Origin: Adineta steineri
Taxonomy: Eukaryota; Rotifera; Eurotatoria; Adinetida; Adinetidae
Assembly: GCA_905250115.1 (NCBI GenBank)
Contig: CAJNOI010000122.1
Span: 169,390-233,389 of the forward strand
Reading direction: 5' to 3'
DNA length: 64,000 bases
Shown here: positions 47,000 through 58,489 of the stretch, piece after piece
Layout of the letters: each line of letters opens with the position of its first letter
Position numbering within the stretch: the first letter of the stretch is position 1
Notes under the pieces: model-generated
The model's input: the letters and a program-made list of their open reading frames with translations, nothing else
Database searches by the model: none
Told to the model about the DNA's origin: nothing
Program-made: the position numbers and the translations under genes

Positions 47000-47185
47000 T
47001 TATTTCATATCCATTTTCCCAACTTAGCCTTAAAAAAAAGTATATTATCTAGATGAAATATTTAGTTTCTATTGTAGTATTATATTATATTTGAAGATGT
47101 ATTTTCTTTTTTTTTTGTAGATTATAGTAATATCATCAATATTCGTATGGTCAGAAATTCAACAAAAGCACTCACACCCTCAAGA
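46953..47185 (+). repeat. Duplicated segment, copy 1 (peptidase 3' end)
   Basis: Covers the last codons and 3' flank of the S9 gene. Matches 51870-52090 at high identity, including TTAGCCTTAAAAAA and GTATGGTCAGAAATTCAACA. Confidence 0.75.
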
Positions 47186-48295
47186 TGGTTAAACGTCAAC
47201 TAGTGGCCATGAAAAACTAAATTCATGAAATTTTCTAGGATTATAATAGGATCCAATATACTCTAGTCTATCGATCATGTTACTTGTTTGCATAGGTTTC
47301 TCTTGTATTTAGTCAAATAATAACAAAATACATTTATTATTTTCATCAAATTATAAGAATGTACATGCATCAATGATTCTGAAAGACTACGTATATTATA
47401 ATTAGAAAAAGATAGGAAAAACAAAAAAACAAAGTTGAATAACAGTAATAAATTATGTTATTCACATGATATAATTGGAGTATTTATAGGAAGTAAAAAT
47501 AATAGCGAGAAAACTTTTTTAATGTCCAATTCCATTTTATAAAATTTACGTACAATTTTTTATCAAAATATTTTAGTTTCCATTCTCTTCAAAACTATAT
47601 TCCTGTTTGTCCTGTGATTTTATAAGACTCATCGGAAAATATTAGTACATTATGTTGAACTTTTCATCTGAGGATTTTTATGAGTTATTGTTATTACTTT
47701 TTCCAATTCTTAAGGTATTTCTCTGTTTATGTTGAGGATGTGGGTGTAAATTAATGAAGAAGAGAACACATGTGACTGTAAAAAAATGCACTATTAAATG
47801 TTACTCATTTCAGAGTTGAAGACTTTCTGCTCCACTGAATGTCATTTTAAATAACGATCTTGGAAAGTTATCAGGAAATTAATTTTAAAAATAATAGAAG
47901 CTATAATTTGTTTGATAAAAATGAAATTGTAAAATCTAGAGAGAATCAATATAAACTAAAAACGATAATTTGAAATATACATTTCTTTATTTACTTAAAC
48001 TTTATCCAAAAATAATCTGATGAAAAGTAGAATTTTAAATTGGGTCGATTTTTAATTTTAACTATGACGTACATGTTCCTGAAAAAGAAAAAAAAACAAT
48101 TATGTTTTTCACTTTGTATTCTCTCAAAATCTAATGCTCTTTTCTAAGAGACGTCGGTGTTTTGTGCAAGTAAAGTAATTAAAATAGTCGATTAGATTCT
48201 ACAAAAATCATTTAGCTATCAAATATTAATTATTTTTCCATAGTTTATATACAAAGTCATATGATATTTTTTCAAATAGTTTTTTTTATTTCATC
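47186..48295. other. Intergenic
   Basis: A G-rich half-arm at 47733-47748; otherwise AT-rich. Confidence 0.5.
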
Positions 48296-49878
48296 ATGAA
48301 TTCTGTACGACAGATGCGATTCTTTCTTATTTTTGGTTTCTTATTATCTTTTCATCTAACTATACAAGATCAATCGAAAACAAAAATCAGTGCTTTAGGA
48401 TATCAATTCATTCCTATAGATACTTCTCGCCCTCCACTATTTACATATACGACAAAAAGGTCTTTATATTGTTCTGCTGAATGTCACAAGCGTATCACTT
48501 GTCGAACATTTGATTTTGATGCTGATTCTTTACAATGTCGTTTATGGGAAATGGATAACACAACGGGTTCAATTGTTGCTTCACCATCAAAACCACGATC
48601 ATCTGTTGGTTCAGTTCAAATATCTCCCAATAATTATGTTAACATTCACAATCAGTCATGTAGTCATTGTGATCAAAGTCGTTATGAAATATGTAATGTA
48701 AATACTTCAACTTGTCAATGTCCACCATTTACATATTGGAATAATGGAATGTGTATGACACAATTATTTCAAGGTCAGTTATGTTCACATGCAGATGCTT
48801 GTCGAACGGATCTTAATCTTTCATGTCAACCAAGTTGTGATTTTACTTATCGATGCTCAGTTCGTAAGTCATTTTTAGCTATACTTCTAATAGACAGTTC
48901 TATTCGAAACTAACAATAAGAGTAATTTTTAAATCTTTCTTTATAATTGTAGTTCCAACCGCAGGTATTGGTTTGACAGTTGCTGGTTTTTGCAATGGCA
49001 GTACAGATGCAGGTGCACTTGGTGTAATGGGTCCTTGGGGTATCTATGTTTCACCATTCGATGGAATCCTATATGTAACCAATTTTGATTTGCCTCGATT
49101 TCAATCATTTTTACCATTCTCACGTATTGGATCTACGATTCTCTCTAACGGACTCGATTCGCCTGAGGATATATTTGTTGACAGTTCACATAATATATAT
49201 ATGTCTGAATACTACATTGGTCAAGGTATAATGTACATTCGACGACCAGGAATGAATCTTACAAGCTTTCCACCAATAGGTCAATCAGGCTCATCCTGTT
49301 CTCTAACAGGATTATATCAAGTTATTGGTGTAGTTGTTGATCAATTCGGCAATATTTACGCAGCACCGGCTCGTTGCTATATGATCGTAAAATGGGTACC
49401 AAATAGTACGACTGGTATCCTTGTTGCTGGAAATCCAGGACATATTGGCACAGGTAGTAATGGATTAAATTGGCCTCGATTTATGCATTTAGACGAAGTT
49501 CGAGGAGCCTTATACGTCGCCGACACTGATAACAATCGCATTCAAAAATTTATGATAGGCGGCAACGGAACAGGAATAACAGTGGCAGGTGGAAATGGAC
49601 CGGGATTGAATCTTAACCAGTTGAATGGTGCTTCAGGTGTTTGGGTCACACGCAATGGTCAAACTCTTTATATTGCTGATACTAACAATAATCGTGTTAT
49701 GCGATGGAATATTGGAGACACACAAGGATCGGTGGTAGCCGGCAGTGCAAGTGGTGTTGCGGGTAAAACCAATACACTTCTTTCGTATCCAGGTGATGTG
49801 GCACTTGATCCTACTGAAACATATTTATATATTTCCGACTATAATAATAACAGGGTGCAACGATTCGTTCTTCAATAA
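48296..49878 (+). CDS. Secreted PAN-like/EGF/NHL-repeat protein (two exons)
   Basis: Exons 48296-48863 and 48953-49878 join in phase 1 to 497 aa. A signal peptide (FFLIFGFLLSFHLTIQ) is followed by a PAN/apple-like Cys module (CSAECHKRITCRTFDFD), an EGF-like segment (CNVNTSTCQCPPFTYW) and five or six NHL blades (GALYVADTDNNRIQKF, TLYIADTNNNRVMRW, YLYISDYNNNRVQRF). The predicted product is an extracellular beta-propeller with adhesive modules, from a family abundant in bdelloids. Distinct from the cytosolic B-box/NHL genes at 27272 and 33705. Confidence 0.87.
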
Positions 49879-51869
49879 TCTTTTATAAACTAATTATTTT
49901 AACTATAACTATATAAGCCTGCTTTACATAATTGATGTGCGTTTCTATCATTTGTCGTTGTGTTGTGAAAAGTTGTATACAATAATATAATTAATTGATA
50001 TACATCAAAATGTGTTCTTGAAATTAAAACGATTTGTAAAATGATCAATTATCAATTCTAAGCCAAATTCTCACCCACTGATCTTAAGATCTTCAAAAAT
50101 CAATTAACGTTTCTTTCTCTTCTTCTTGGTTTGGTGGTAGTCAAAACTATGTTTGAAAATTTTGTTTGTTTCTTCTAGAATATTATTCTTCTACATAGTA
50201 AAAACAAAGAATTCATTGACATCATGTACTGACAACGAATAGTTTATGATAAAAAACAAAAATAAACTCAATTACATTCAAATCTTATATCGATATTCTT
50301 CTGTTAAATGTATGGGATAGAGTTGTATCGATATTCATTCAAAAGTATCCTAGTAAATTAATAAATGAGACGCGATTGTTAAAAGAATACAAATGATGAA
50401 AAGAGTGTTTTAGCTCATCATTATTTAATGGCAGTATGTGTTTATACGCCGTTCATTGGGTTCAGATCCATGTCGACATTATATTTTTAACATCAGTAAT
50501 TAGCGATCTTGTCATTGTCTATGTGAACGTATCTCTACGTTTTCTTTCATTTGTATACGATATGGATAGTTTGTGTGCTCTGATACAATATGTAGTATTA
50601 TAACCTAAACCTGACTTTTGAGAACTGTACCTATATGAATTATCATACTTCTTCTATCGATCAATAAACAATGTAGAATTTTAATCATTTTATGCAATTC
50701 TAGTTCAAATCTCTTTTTTCATCTTAAGTAAGTATTGAAGGCTGAATAATATTCCATAAAATAGGTAAATTGTTCCATATTTACTAAAAACAACATTAGA
50801 ATGAGATCTATCTGTTAATAGAGTTTAAACACAAAACTTTTATAGTTTATTTTTTTCATATACGATTGATAAAAAATCGAAAAGTTATAAAAATAATCTT
50901 TATTCAAGATAAACAACGTATCAAGATGGACTCATTCGAATACCTAAAGTATCATTGTATTTAATAATTATTGTTCAATCAATTCAAAACACCAAAAATT
51001 TATACCTCAAATCTATCGAGAAACTTTGACTTTTTTGTGCAAATTAACCCTTTGCTTCCCAATGGTATCTATAAATACCATTTTTTAAAAAGTTTGGTTT
51101 GCTTAATCTATAAGGGGTATATATTAACTATTTTTTCTACCAAACTAAGGCATATCTATCGCAGATTTTATACCAATAATTTAAGCATTACACTTCATCA
51201 AACTATGTATTTGTGGCTCACACGGATGTACTACAGTATACTATGCGATGGAGCTGTACTATAAAAGAGTCTCAACGCATCACCCACACGCCGATCCTCG
51301 CCTACACGCCATCCCACCCGATTCGATTTGACTTAGCGTTTATTAAATTCCTCTCCGTTTAAGTCCAGTTCAAACTTTAAAAAACCTGAACTGTATCCAT
51401 CTCTGTTACATACTGTGTTGTTGAGCTCACTAAAGAGAGTAATCGAATCCAATATTTGGAATTTAAGTATCACTTTAGCAAGAATATCAGATGGATTAAA
51501 AGAAATCAGTTAATAAAAACAACAAGTGTCACGTTGATTAACAGATCTTCTATATAACTTGAAGCAGTTGGTAGTGAGGGACCATAGGCATGTCAACCAA
51601 CTACTGTCAGATGAGTTTAATACCAATGAAAACTTTAGTGACGACTGTAAAAACCTAATCTTCGGCAAAAAAAGACGGATTTCAAATATAAAAAATCTGT
51701 TTTGTCTTTGCGAATATATAGGTTATGATACAGCAGAAGGTACAATCTAATAAGTAGTACCTTCTAGTAATTAGGTTAAAATCAATCGAGAATCAAGTGA
51801 GTTCCTTCGACGAGCGTTATTTATTTCATCTCTTTAAGAAAAGGATCAGCGAATTCGACGGATGACCGT

Positions 51870-52137
51870 TACTTGTATATATTTGTTCTCGTTTATAATA
51901 CTAAAGAATATTTGATTATTTTACATCCATTTCCTGAACTTAGCCTTAAAAAAGTATATTTTCTCGATGAAATGCTTAGTTTCTATTGTAGTATTATATT
52001 ATATTTGGAGATGTATTTTCTTTTTGTTTTTGTAGATAATAGTAATATCATCAATATTCGTATGGTCAGAAATTCAACATATCAACTTACATGTCTCTTT
52101 CACTAATCAGACATTAAACAAACGCACTCACACCCAT
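51870..52137 (+). repeat. Duplicated segment, copy 2 (peptidase 3' fragment)
   Basis: Homologous to 46953-47185, with small indels and one extra 35-nt stretch before a CACTCACACCC half-arm. Carries only the tail of the S9 gene. Confidence 0.75.
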
Positions 52138-53035
52138 CAATTTTTTAAGCAAATTTTCACATAAAATTAACGTAAAGTCACGATTCTCTATTGATTATAG
52201 AACAAGACTATAAATGTTCTCCAGTCGAATATTATGTCGTTAATTGAAGATTATTGACAAATTCCGATGTTTTAGACTTTATCTACCGTCTCAGTTCTGA
52301 ACTTCATCGCTTTTTATGTTTTCAACTGCTGTGACTACTTATCATTATGCGTTGCATTATCGTTTTAAGTTTGTCATTGTGTATCTATTTTAATTTCACA
52401 ATAGAATAATAAATACAAATTTGTAAATATATATAAATGATTGAGATTATTCTTGAGGATATGGGTGTATTTCTAAGTCTGACAATCGTAGTCGATGTTC
52501 AAAAACATGAATTGCTTGGATTATATTATCAAAAATTAAATAAATCTGTAGTATTTCAACATTTCATTGACAAACGTTGATTGTTATTGAAAATAAGTAC
52601 AATATTCAGCATCAGCATGAAAAAATATACTGCAAACTCTATTTTTTATCATAAAATATTTGTCATGAAAAATTCATCTATACCCCCTTAGCCGTTCATC
52701 GTCTAAAATTTTCTTTCTACAGATGAGTTTTTCGCGCTAGTTCCTTTGAAATATATCCAATCATGGAATAATCTTAGCAGCAGTTCATGAAATAGAAACA
52801 ACTACGAAGAAAATAAATAAACATCACGTGTCTAATGATGAAAGTCGGTTATGAATGAAATAAATACTCATTTATCATAACTATATTATTCTTAGTTTTT
52901 TAGATTTAATTTGTACGTTGAACAATATTATTTATGATTTAATTGGAATAATAAACGCTTGAAAACAAAAATATCTGTTTTTATTCTTATTGCATATTGA
53001 CATACATCCTTTTTCTTTAGAGAAAAAAATGGATG

Positions 53036-53094
53036 TATTTTTGAGTAGAAAAAAAAATATTATTTTTGAGTAGAAAAAAAAATATTATTTTCTG
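53036..53094. repeat. Short tandem duplication
   Basis: Two near-identical 27-nt units, TTTTTGAGTAGAAAAAAAAA plus TATTA. Confidence 0.7.
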
Positions 53095-53615
53095 ATGTTA
53101 TAAAAATAAATATCGATTGGACGAGCAAATCAATTGCTGGCTCATATCTCTGATTAATAATAAAAACAAAAAAACAAACTGCACTCATTATGGTAATATA
53201 ACGAGTAAAACTGACTATAAATATATATTAGAAAACGAAAGAATAAAATGGTTTTGCTTCTATCATTGTGACACATCGACAGTCTTCACCTATTTATGCG
53301 TATATTATTTTTTTTCTCTATCAATATAACGTGGGCATGGGTGAAAACCGATTTTCATATAATAATTGCCTATCTCATAGCCTTGAAAATTGCGATTGAT
53401 TCATTCATTTATTTTGTTGCGTATTGTATGTTGCATAAATCAATTAAACTTTTATATCCCATATTTATGATATTACTTGTTGCGTGTTTATTTAATATTT
53501 TTAAGAATATACCAATTATGATCTGCAAAATCTGCTGACTTCCATACATAAAATTACTTAACATATATATATTTAATGTTTATCTTATTGTACATTCTAG
53601 ATATATTATTTGAAA

Positions 53616-54647
53616 ATGAAAATATCAAATATTATTTCGTTCATGTATAGTACAATATTGTACATATTATTATCAGCGAGTTTCACTGAACTTTGTGATC
53701 CGGGAACATACCTTCCTAGTACGAGTTCTACCAATTGTGCTACATGTACTGTTGGATACTATTGTGCCTTTTATACATCTGGTACTACTGTTCGAACAGC
53801 GTGTTCAAGTGGTACATATAATCCTAGCGCAGGTAGCTCCACCGTTCAGGCTTGTTTATCATGTCCTATTGGTACCGCCAATGGAAATACTGCAGTCTCG
53901 ATCTGTCCGAAATGCGTTGCTGGAAGTTATAGTGATAAAATAGGAGCAACGGCATGTATATCATGTGGAAGAGGAACATATTCACCAAATGAAGGTGCTA
54001 CTTCAGTTCAATCTTGTTTACCATGTCCCACCGGTACTGCCAGTTCATCACTTGGGGCGGCAGCTTGTCTAAAATGCGCTCATGGATCATATAGTGACAC
54101 AGCTGGATCAACTGCATGCACACAATGCCGAGCAGGAACTTATCAACCAAATGAAGGTGCCACTTCAGTTTCAACTTGTCTAACATGTCCCACCGGTACA
54201 GCAAATGCACTTGCTGGAGGATATGAATGCTATCCATGTCCAGACGGTTACTCTTGCACTGATCCCGCTAATCCAGTACTTTTGGCAAATGCAACGACTA
54301 AAGCTCCGTCAAATACAACTCCAGTAACGACACTTTCACCCAGTACAACTCTACTAAGTGTGATTTTATCTCCCATACCAGGCATAAGTTTGTCTACAAT
54401 CATTGCGGCTTCGACAGCCGCTGCAGGTTTGACAAACGCAGTTACAACGGCAGCAGCTTCGACTATGGTTTCACCCAGTTCGATGTCCTTGAACACAACT
54501 GTAATGAATATGATTTCATCCACTTCAATGCGATTAAATGGAACATCAATAACTACCGTCTCATCAAATTTAACTGCACCGAAAATATCGATACGTGCAT
54601 TAATGTTAATGGTGATATTGAATTTGGTATTGTGTATTATTTATTGA
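53616..54647 (+). CDS. Cys-repeat (ephrin-receptor/TNFR-like) surface protein, probably GPI-anchored
   Basis: 343 aa from ATG 53616. A signal peptide (FMYSTILYILLSASF) is followed by about six repeats of the GTYSPNEGATSVQSCLPCPTGTA and CAHGSYSDTAGSTACTQC kind, typical of GCC2/GCC3 (tyrosine-kinase ephrin A/B receptor-like) modules. A long Ser/Thr/Ala-rich stalk comes next, then a hydrophobic terminus (LMLMVILNLVLCIIY). No cytoplasmic tail follows, which suggests a GPI signal. Likely an adhesion or coat protein at the cell surface. The repeats are more G+C-rich than the flanks. Confidence 0.85.
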   Translation: MKISNIISFMYSTILYILLSASFTELCDPGTYLPSTSSTNCATCTVGYYCAFYTSGTTVRTACSSGTYNPSAGSSTVQACLSCPIGTANGNTAVSICPKCVAGSYSDKIGATACISCGRGTYSPNEGATSVQSCLPCPTGTASSSLGAAACLKCAHGSYSDTAGSTACTQCRAGTYQPNEGATSVSTCLTCPTGTANALAGGYECYPCPDGYSCTDPANPVLLANATTKAPSNTTPVTTLSPSTTLLSVILSPIPGISLSTIIAASTAAAGLTNAVTTAAASTMVSPSSMSLNTTVMNMISSTSMRLNGTSITTVSSNLTAPKISIRALMLMVILNLVLCIIY

Positions 54648-55216
54648 ACAAGTATTTATATTGATGTATTGAGTTTGATTAATGTTTAGTCATTTTATTC
54701 TACGTGGTAAATATTAATATCGCAAAGAATTTAATAGAAAATTAAATCTTATATGCTAAAATCAATATCTCGATACAAATAACTAACATTAGCATCTATG
54801 ATGTTGCATAAACTGCGATGGATTTTATTGCTAGTTATACTTTTTTTTTAAATTTGTTTATTTCTTTAGGATTCCTGACATATATTATCTTATAGTAGTA
54901 TATTTTTTTTTGATTTTAATTAGTTTTCATACTAAAGTGAAAGACCATTTTCGTTAACAAAACGGCGTTTTTTTTTGCTTCATTTCTATATTCTTTATGC
55001 TATTTCAATAAAGATAAGTCCATATACTCGAATGTGTTCTGTTCAACAAGTGCCTCTAGAATATCTTTTATAATATTTGTCTATTTAGACATTATTTTCT
55101 TAAGAAAATGTATCGCTTGGAATTATTTTAAATATGTTTGAAAAGTAAAGACATACAAAATGTAACCGATTGATTATAATGAATGGCTATGGTTTGCATC
55201 TCCTTTCTCTAGCATC

Positions 55217-55290
55217 TTGAGGAGATGTGGGTGTGGATGTGTGAAGACGTGTACAAAATAGAATACATCCACCCATACCCACATCCTTAT
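55217..55290. repeat. Telomere-like palindrome
   Basis: G arm TTGAGGAGATGTGGGTGTGG, C arm ATCCACCCATACCCACATCC. Confidence 0.8.
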
Positions 55291-55935
55291 GAGCAAGGAA
55301 ATCGAAAAAAAAACGACTCAGTTTTTCTAATTGATTTTTATAGATTCCATGAAACATAGGTGTTTAGCTGTTATTTCTTCAAATGGCGAAGGAATAAAAT
55401 TTTGTAATACGGTTTTGTATACTAAATTTTCTAGGCTTTCTAACAATATAATCACTTTCTTAAAAATATTACGTAGGGGAAGTAAAGCAGTAAGAATTCA
55501 GTGATCAGATTTCTTTGAAACCTATTGTCTATTAAGATCGATTTATATTTCAATGGGCAACAATAATAATGAATGAGCAATAATTTATTTAAATTTACAA
55601 TAAATCGTATGTATACGGAGCAATATAAATCCAGGTATCGCCGTATCATTCGTCTGTATTGGATTCGCTTTTTTTCTTTCTTTTGATTGTATCGTATAGA
55701 TGAATTATGCACGATCTTCACATACATATATTGTTTTTTTCCTTTTCATCTAAGATGTTTTCCAAACGCTGACTCGTTCAAATACTTTTCTTTCTCCTGT
55801 TTTTTCCACATTATCTTTGAATTTTCCCATCCTGTTTATATGTATATTCGTATATATAAACTGCATCCGTTTATAAGAGAGAATGATACATTGAGTAGCG
55901 ATCAATTAGATAAAAGTCTCTCTTAATAATTGATC

Positions 55936-55984
55936 GAGAATGTGGGTGCTAGGTGAATACACTATCCACACCCACACCCTCAAG
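55936..55984. repeat. Telomere-like palindrome at a gene breakpoint
   Basis: G arm GAGAATGTGGGTGCTAG, spacer GTGAATACACTATCC (inverse of the 12921/16215 spacer), C arm ACACCCACACCCTCAAG. Immediately abuts the P450-reductase fragment. Confidence 0.8.
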
Positions 55985-55986
55985 AT

Positions 55987-57354
55987 TGGGTTGATACATA
56001 TCAAAAAATTCCAACTTATATTGATCAGATGATTGAAAAGATAGGTAGTACACGAATTATTGAGCGTGGCGTTGGTGATGCTGCAGGTGATTTTTTTGGT
56101 GCATTTGAAATTTGGAAAGAAAATCTGTTTCGAACATTACGAATAAATATTGGCAATCAAAATGTATTTACTAATGAAAAACTTTCAGTTGAAATTGTCA
56201 ATTCAAACAGACATCTTGGACAAATAACAGATTCTGGAATTGTTTTACAAAATAAAATTTTAGTTGAAACAAATGAAAATGGACCTATGAAACGACATTT
56301 GGAAATTCAATTACCGAGAGGAGAAACTTATCGTACCGGAGATTATCTTGCTGTATTACCCATACATCCAATTGAAATTGTTTCTCGAGTTCTTAGACGA
56401 TTTCATTTATCTAGTATTACCCGTATTGAAATTACTTCTTCTACAAATACATTCTTTCCAACAAATTATCCAGTTAGTGCATTTGATATATTAAGTGGTT
56501 ATGTTCAATTAACTCAACCAATCAGTAAAAAGCCAATTGAAATTCTTGCCGGATTATGTCAAAATGGAATAGAAGGAATAAGTCTTACAAATCTTGCTGG
56601 AGATGAATATGAAAACGAAATTCTGGATAAACGAATAAATATTTTGGATATTCTTGAATTATATCCATCATGCAAACTTTCATTTGCACAATATCTTCAA
56701 ATGCTTCCATCACTTCGTGTTCGTCAATATAGCATTTCTTCATCATCTTTATGGAATTCTGAAGTTGTAACAATAGCATTTGATGTACTCAGACCATCAT
56801 TAAATGGAGTTGGACAATGTTATGGTATTGCATCGAATTATCTTGCAACTCTCAACGAAGGTGATCATATTAGTTGTAGTGTTCGAGCAAGTAATGTTAA
56901 ATTTCATCCACCTGAAGATACAACAATACCTATTGTTATGACAGCTGCTAGAACTGGAATTGCACCATTTCGTGAATTTATTCAAGAAAGCGCAGTTCAA
57001 TTATCATGTGGAACGGAAGTTGGACGAACAAATGAAGATTTTTTGTATTTAGATGAATTGAATATATGGTCGCAACTTCCTAAAATACAAGTCAAATCTG
57101 TTTTCTCTCGTGAAAACAATGATGGTAACAAATATGTTCAAGATTTACTTTGGGAAGATCGAAATGAGATTGCTAACTTGTATTTCAATGGTGCACGATT
57201 TTATACATGTGGTAGTGGTAAAAACTTAGGTACATCAGTGAAAACATGTCTTATCAAAATTATTGCGGAAATTGAACAACGTAATGAAGATGAAGCAAGA
57301 GAAATTCTTGAAGAAATTTCACTTGATCGATATAGTGTTGATGTTTTTACATAA
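55987..57354 (+). pseudogene. Fused P450:NADPH-reductase (CYP102/CYP505-type), 5'-truncated reductase domain
   Basis: The frame opens at 55987 with WVDTYQKIPTYIDQ, the end of an FMN-flavodoxin domain. The linker ERGVGDAAGDFFGAFEIW follows, then the FAD/NADPH module (GDYLAVLPIHP, RQYSISSSSLW, GIASNYLA). The linker form is that of fused P450-reductases of bacteria and fungi, so horizontal acquisition is likely. The heme domain and most of the FMN domain are absent. NADPH-site lesions: the usual GTG loop reads AARTG, about nine residues containing the FFGCR strand are missing between GTEVGR and TNEDFLY, and the C-terminal aromatic is Phe (DVF). The ATG at 56029 gives 441 aa, but a working enzyme is unlikely. 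Confidence 0.8.
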
Positions 57355-58489
57355 AATTATATTTATTTCAAACTTCTTTGAGTTGTAACTTATAGATTCT
57401 CAATAAATATCTTCATGTGAATATTCATGTATGGCATCTTGAGGGTGGGTGGCTGGAGTGTAGAATGTGAGTGTGAATATATATCCCTAAAAAAATGATC
57501 TTCAATTGATTTTTCCTTGATTAATAATTATCAATTCACACTAACCTCAATGGATAACGATCGACTACAGTTGGTGAGATTACCTCGTCAGAATGACAAT
57601 CGGTGCAACTGCTGTCATTGGAACAAGAGCATCAACAGTAGGAACAATATGGTGTAAAAATCTTTCAATGGAATTTAATATGGGTTGATCTTCGTCTTTC
57701 TAAATAAATATTTCATAGAAATAGATTTTAATAATGGTTCAAAACAAAATTATCTACCACTGGCATTGTCCTTTATTATGATGTTAATCCGAAAAGAAAA
57801 ATATTTAAATTTTAGATTTGGATGTCTAGCACGTCATCGAATTAAATGAAGCATGGTGAAAAGTACCAATGAAAGACATGATGGTGACATCTAAAATGAG
57901 AGTGAACGCAGGAGGAAAACAATACTATAGTGATAAAATATAATTCAGTATCTATGATGTGTCTTTTTTAATAAAAAATGAGTCCCAACGAACGATGATA
58001 CCATCATAAAGGCTCATGTATAGATAGCGCACATATCGTTTTTTCATTTAGCCCGTACGAAAGATCCGAGATTAGCATTTTGAATCATTTCATATAACTA
58101 ATATTTACTAGAATAATTCTAGTAGAATTATGAACTTCTGAAACCCAATCCCATCTCTAATTGCATTGATGGATACCAGAAATGTCCACAATGACTTTCA
58201 AAAATATAGTTTGAATCTCATTATTGTGACTGGACTGGATTATAAATATTGATACTATTTTTTGATTAAAAAATAATGCTGTTTCCAAAGGATTAGAAGT
58301 GAAGATAAATTATTAGAATATGTTTATTTATTATTTATTAAGAATAAGTGTGGGTGTGGGTGCGGGTATAGTCATCACATTTATATCACATTCACATCCA
58401 CACCCTCAACATTAGCCTTTTATAAACCCATGCTTTATGACTCTGATACACATGTACATATAACCACATTTTATTCCATATGATTCTTC
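57355..58489. other. Intergenic with palindromes and a possible exon remnant
   Basis: Palindromes at 57439-57478 (degenerate) and 58346-58410. On the minus strand around 57590-57700, after a TTTATTTAG acceptor, a short frame reads NSIERFLHHIVPTVDALVP and ends in a stop; its family is not recognised. Confidence 0.45.
58346..58410. repeat. Telomere-like palindrome
   Basis: G arm GTGTGGGTGTGGGTGCGGGT, C arm TTCACATCCACACCCTCAAC. Lies about 80 nt past the G-alpha stop. Confidence 0.8.

Larger units (their letters stand above)
49879..53615. other. Gene-poor region with duplicated fragment and possible piggyBac end
   Basis: Contains the second copy of the peptidase 3' segment (51870-52137), a TTAACCCTTTGC motif at 51044, a 27-nt tandem duplication at 53036-53094 (TTTTTGAGTAGAAAAAAAAA), and half-arms near 52120 and 52455. 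Frames at 51559-51750 and 53296-53538 have no recognisable content. Confidence 0.55.
54648..55986. other. Intergenic with two palindromes
   Basis: Palindromes at 55217-55290 and 55936-55984. No gene recognised. Confidence 0.5.

Noticed and set aside
51559-51750. Frame containing KKRRISNIKNLFCLCEYIGY
   Set aside because: No start or family match; the flanks look intergenic.
53296-53538. Short hydrophobic plus-strand frame
   Set aside because: AT-rich DNA readily gives Phe/Ile/Leu-rich frames; no conserved feature.
57439-57478. G-rich stretch after the reductase fragment as a full palindrome
   Set aside because: Only a G-rich side and no clear C-rich arm; treated as a degenerate half.
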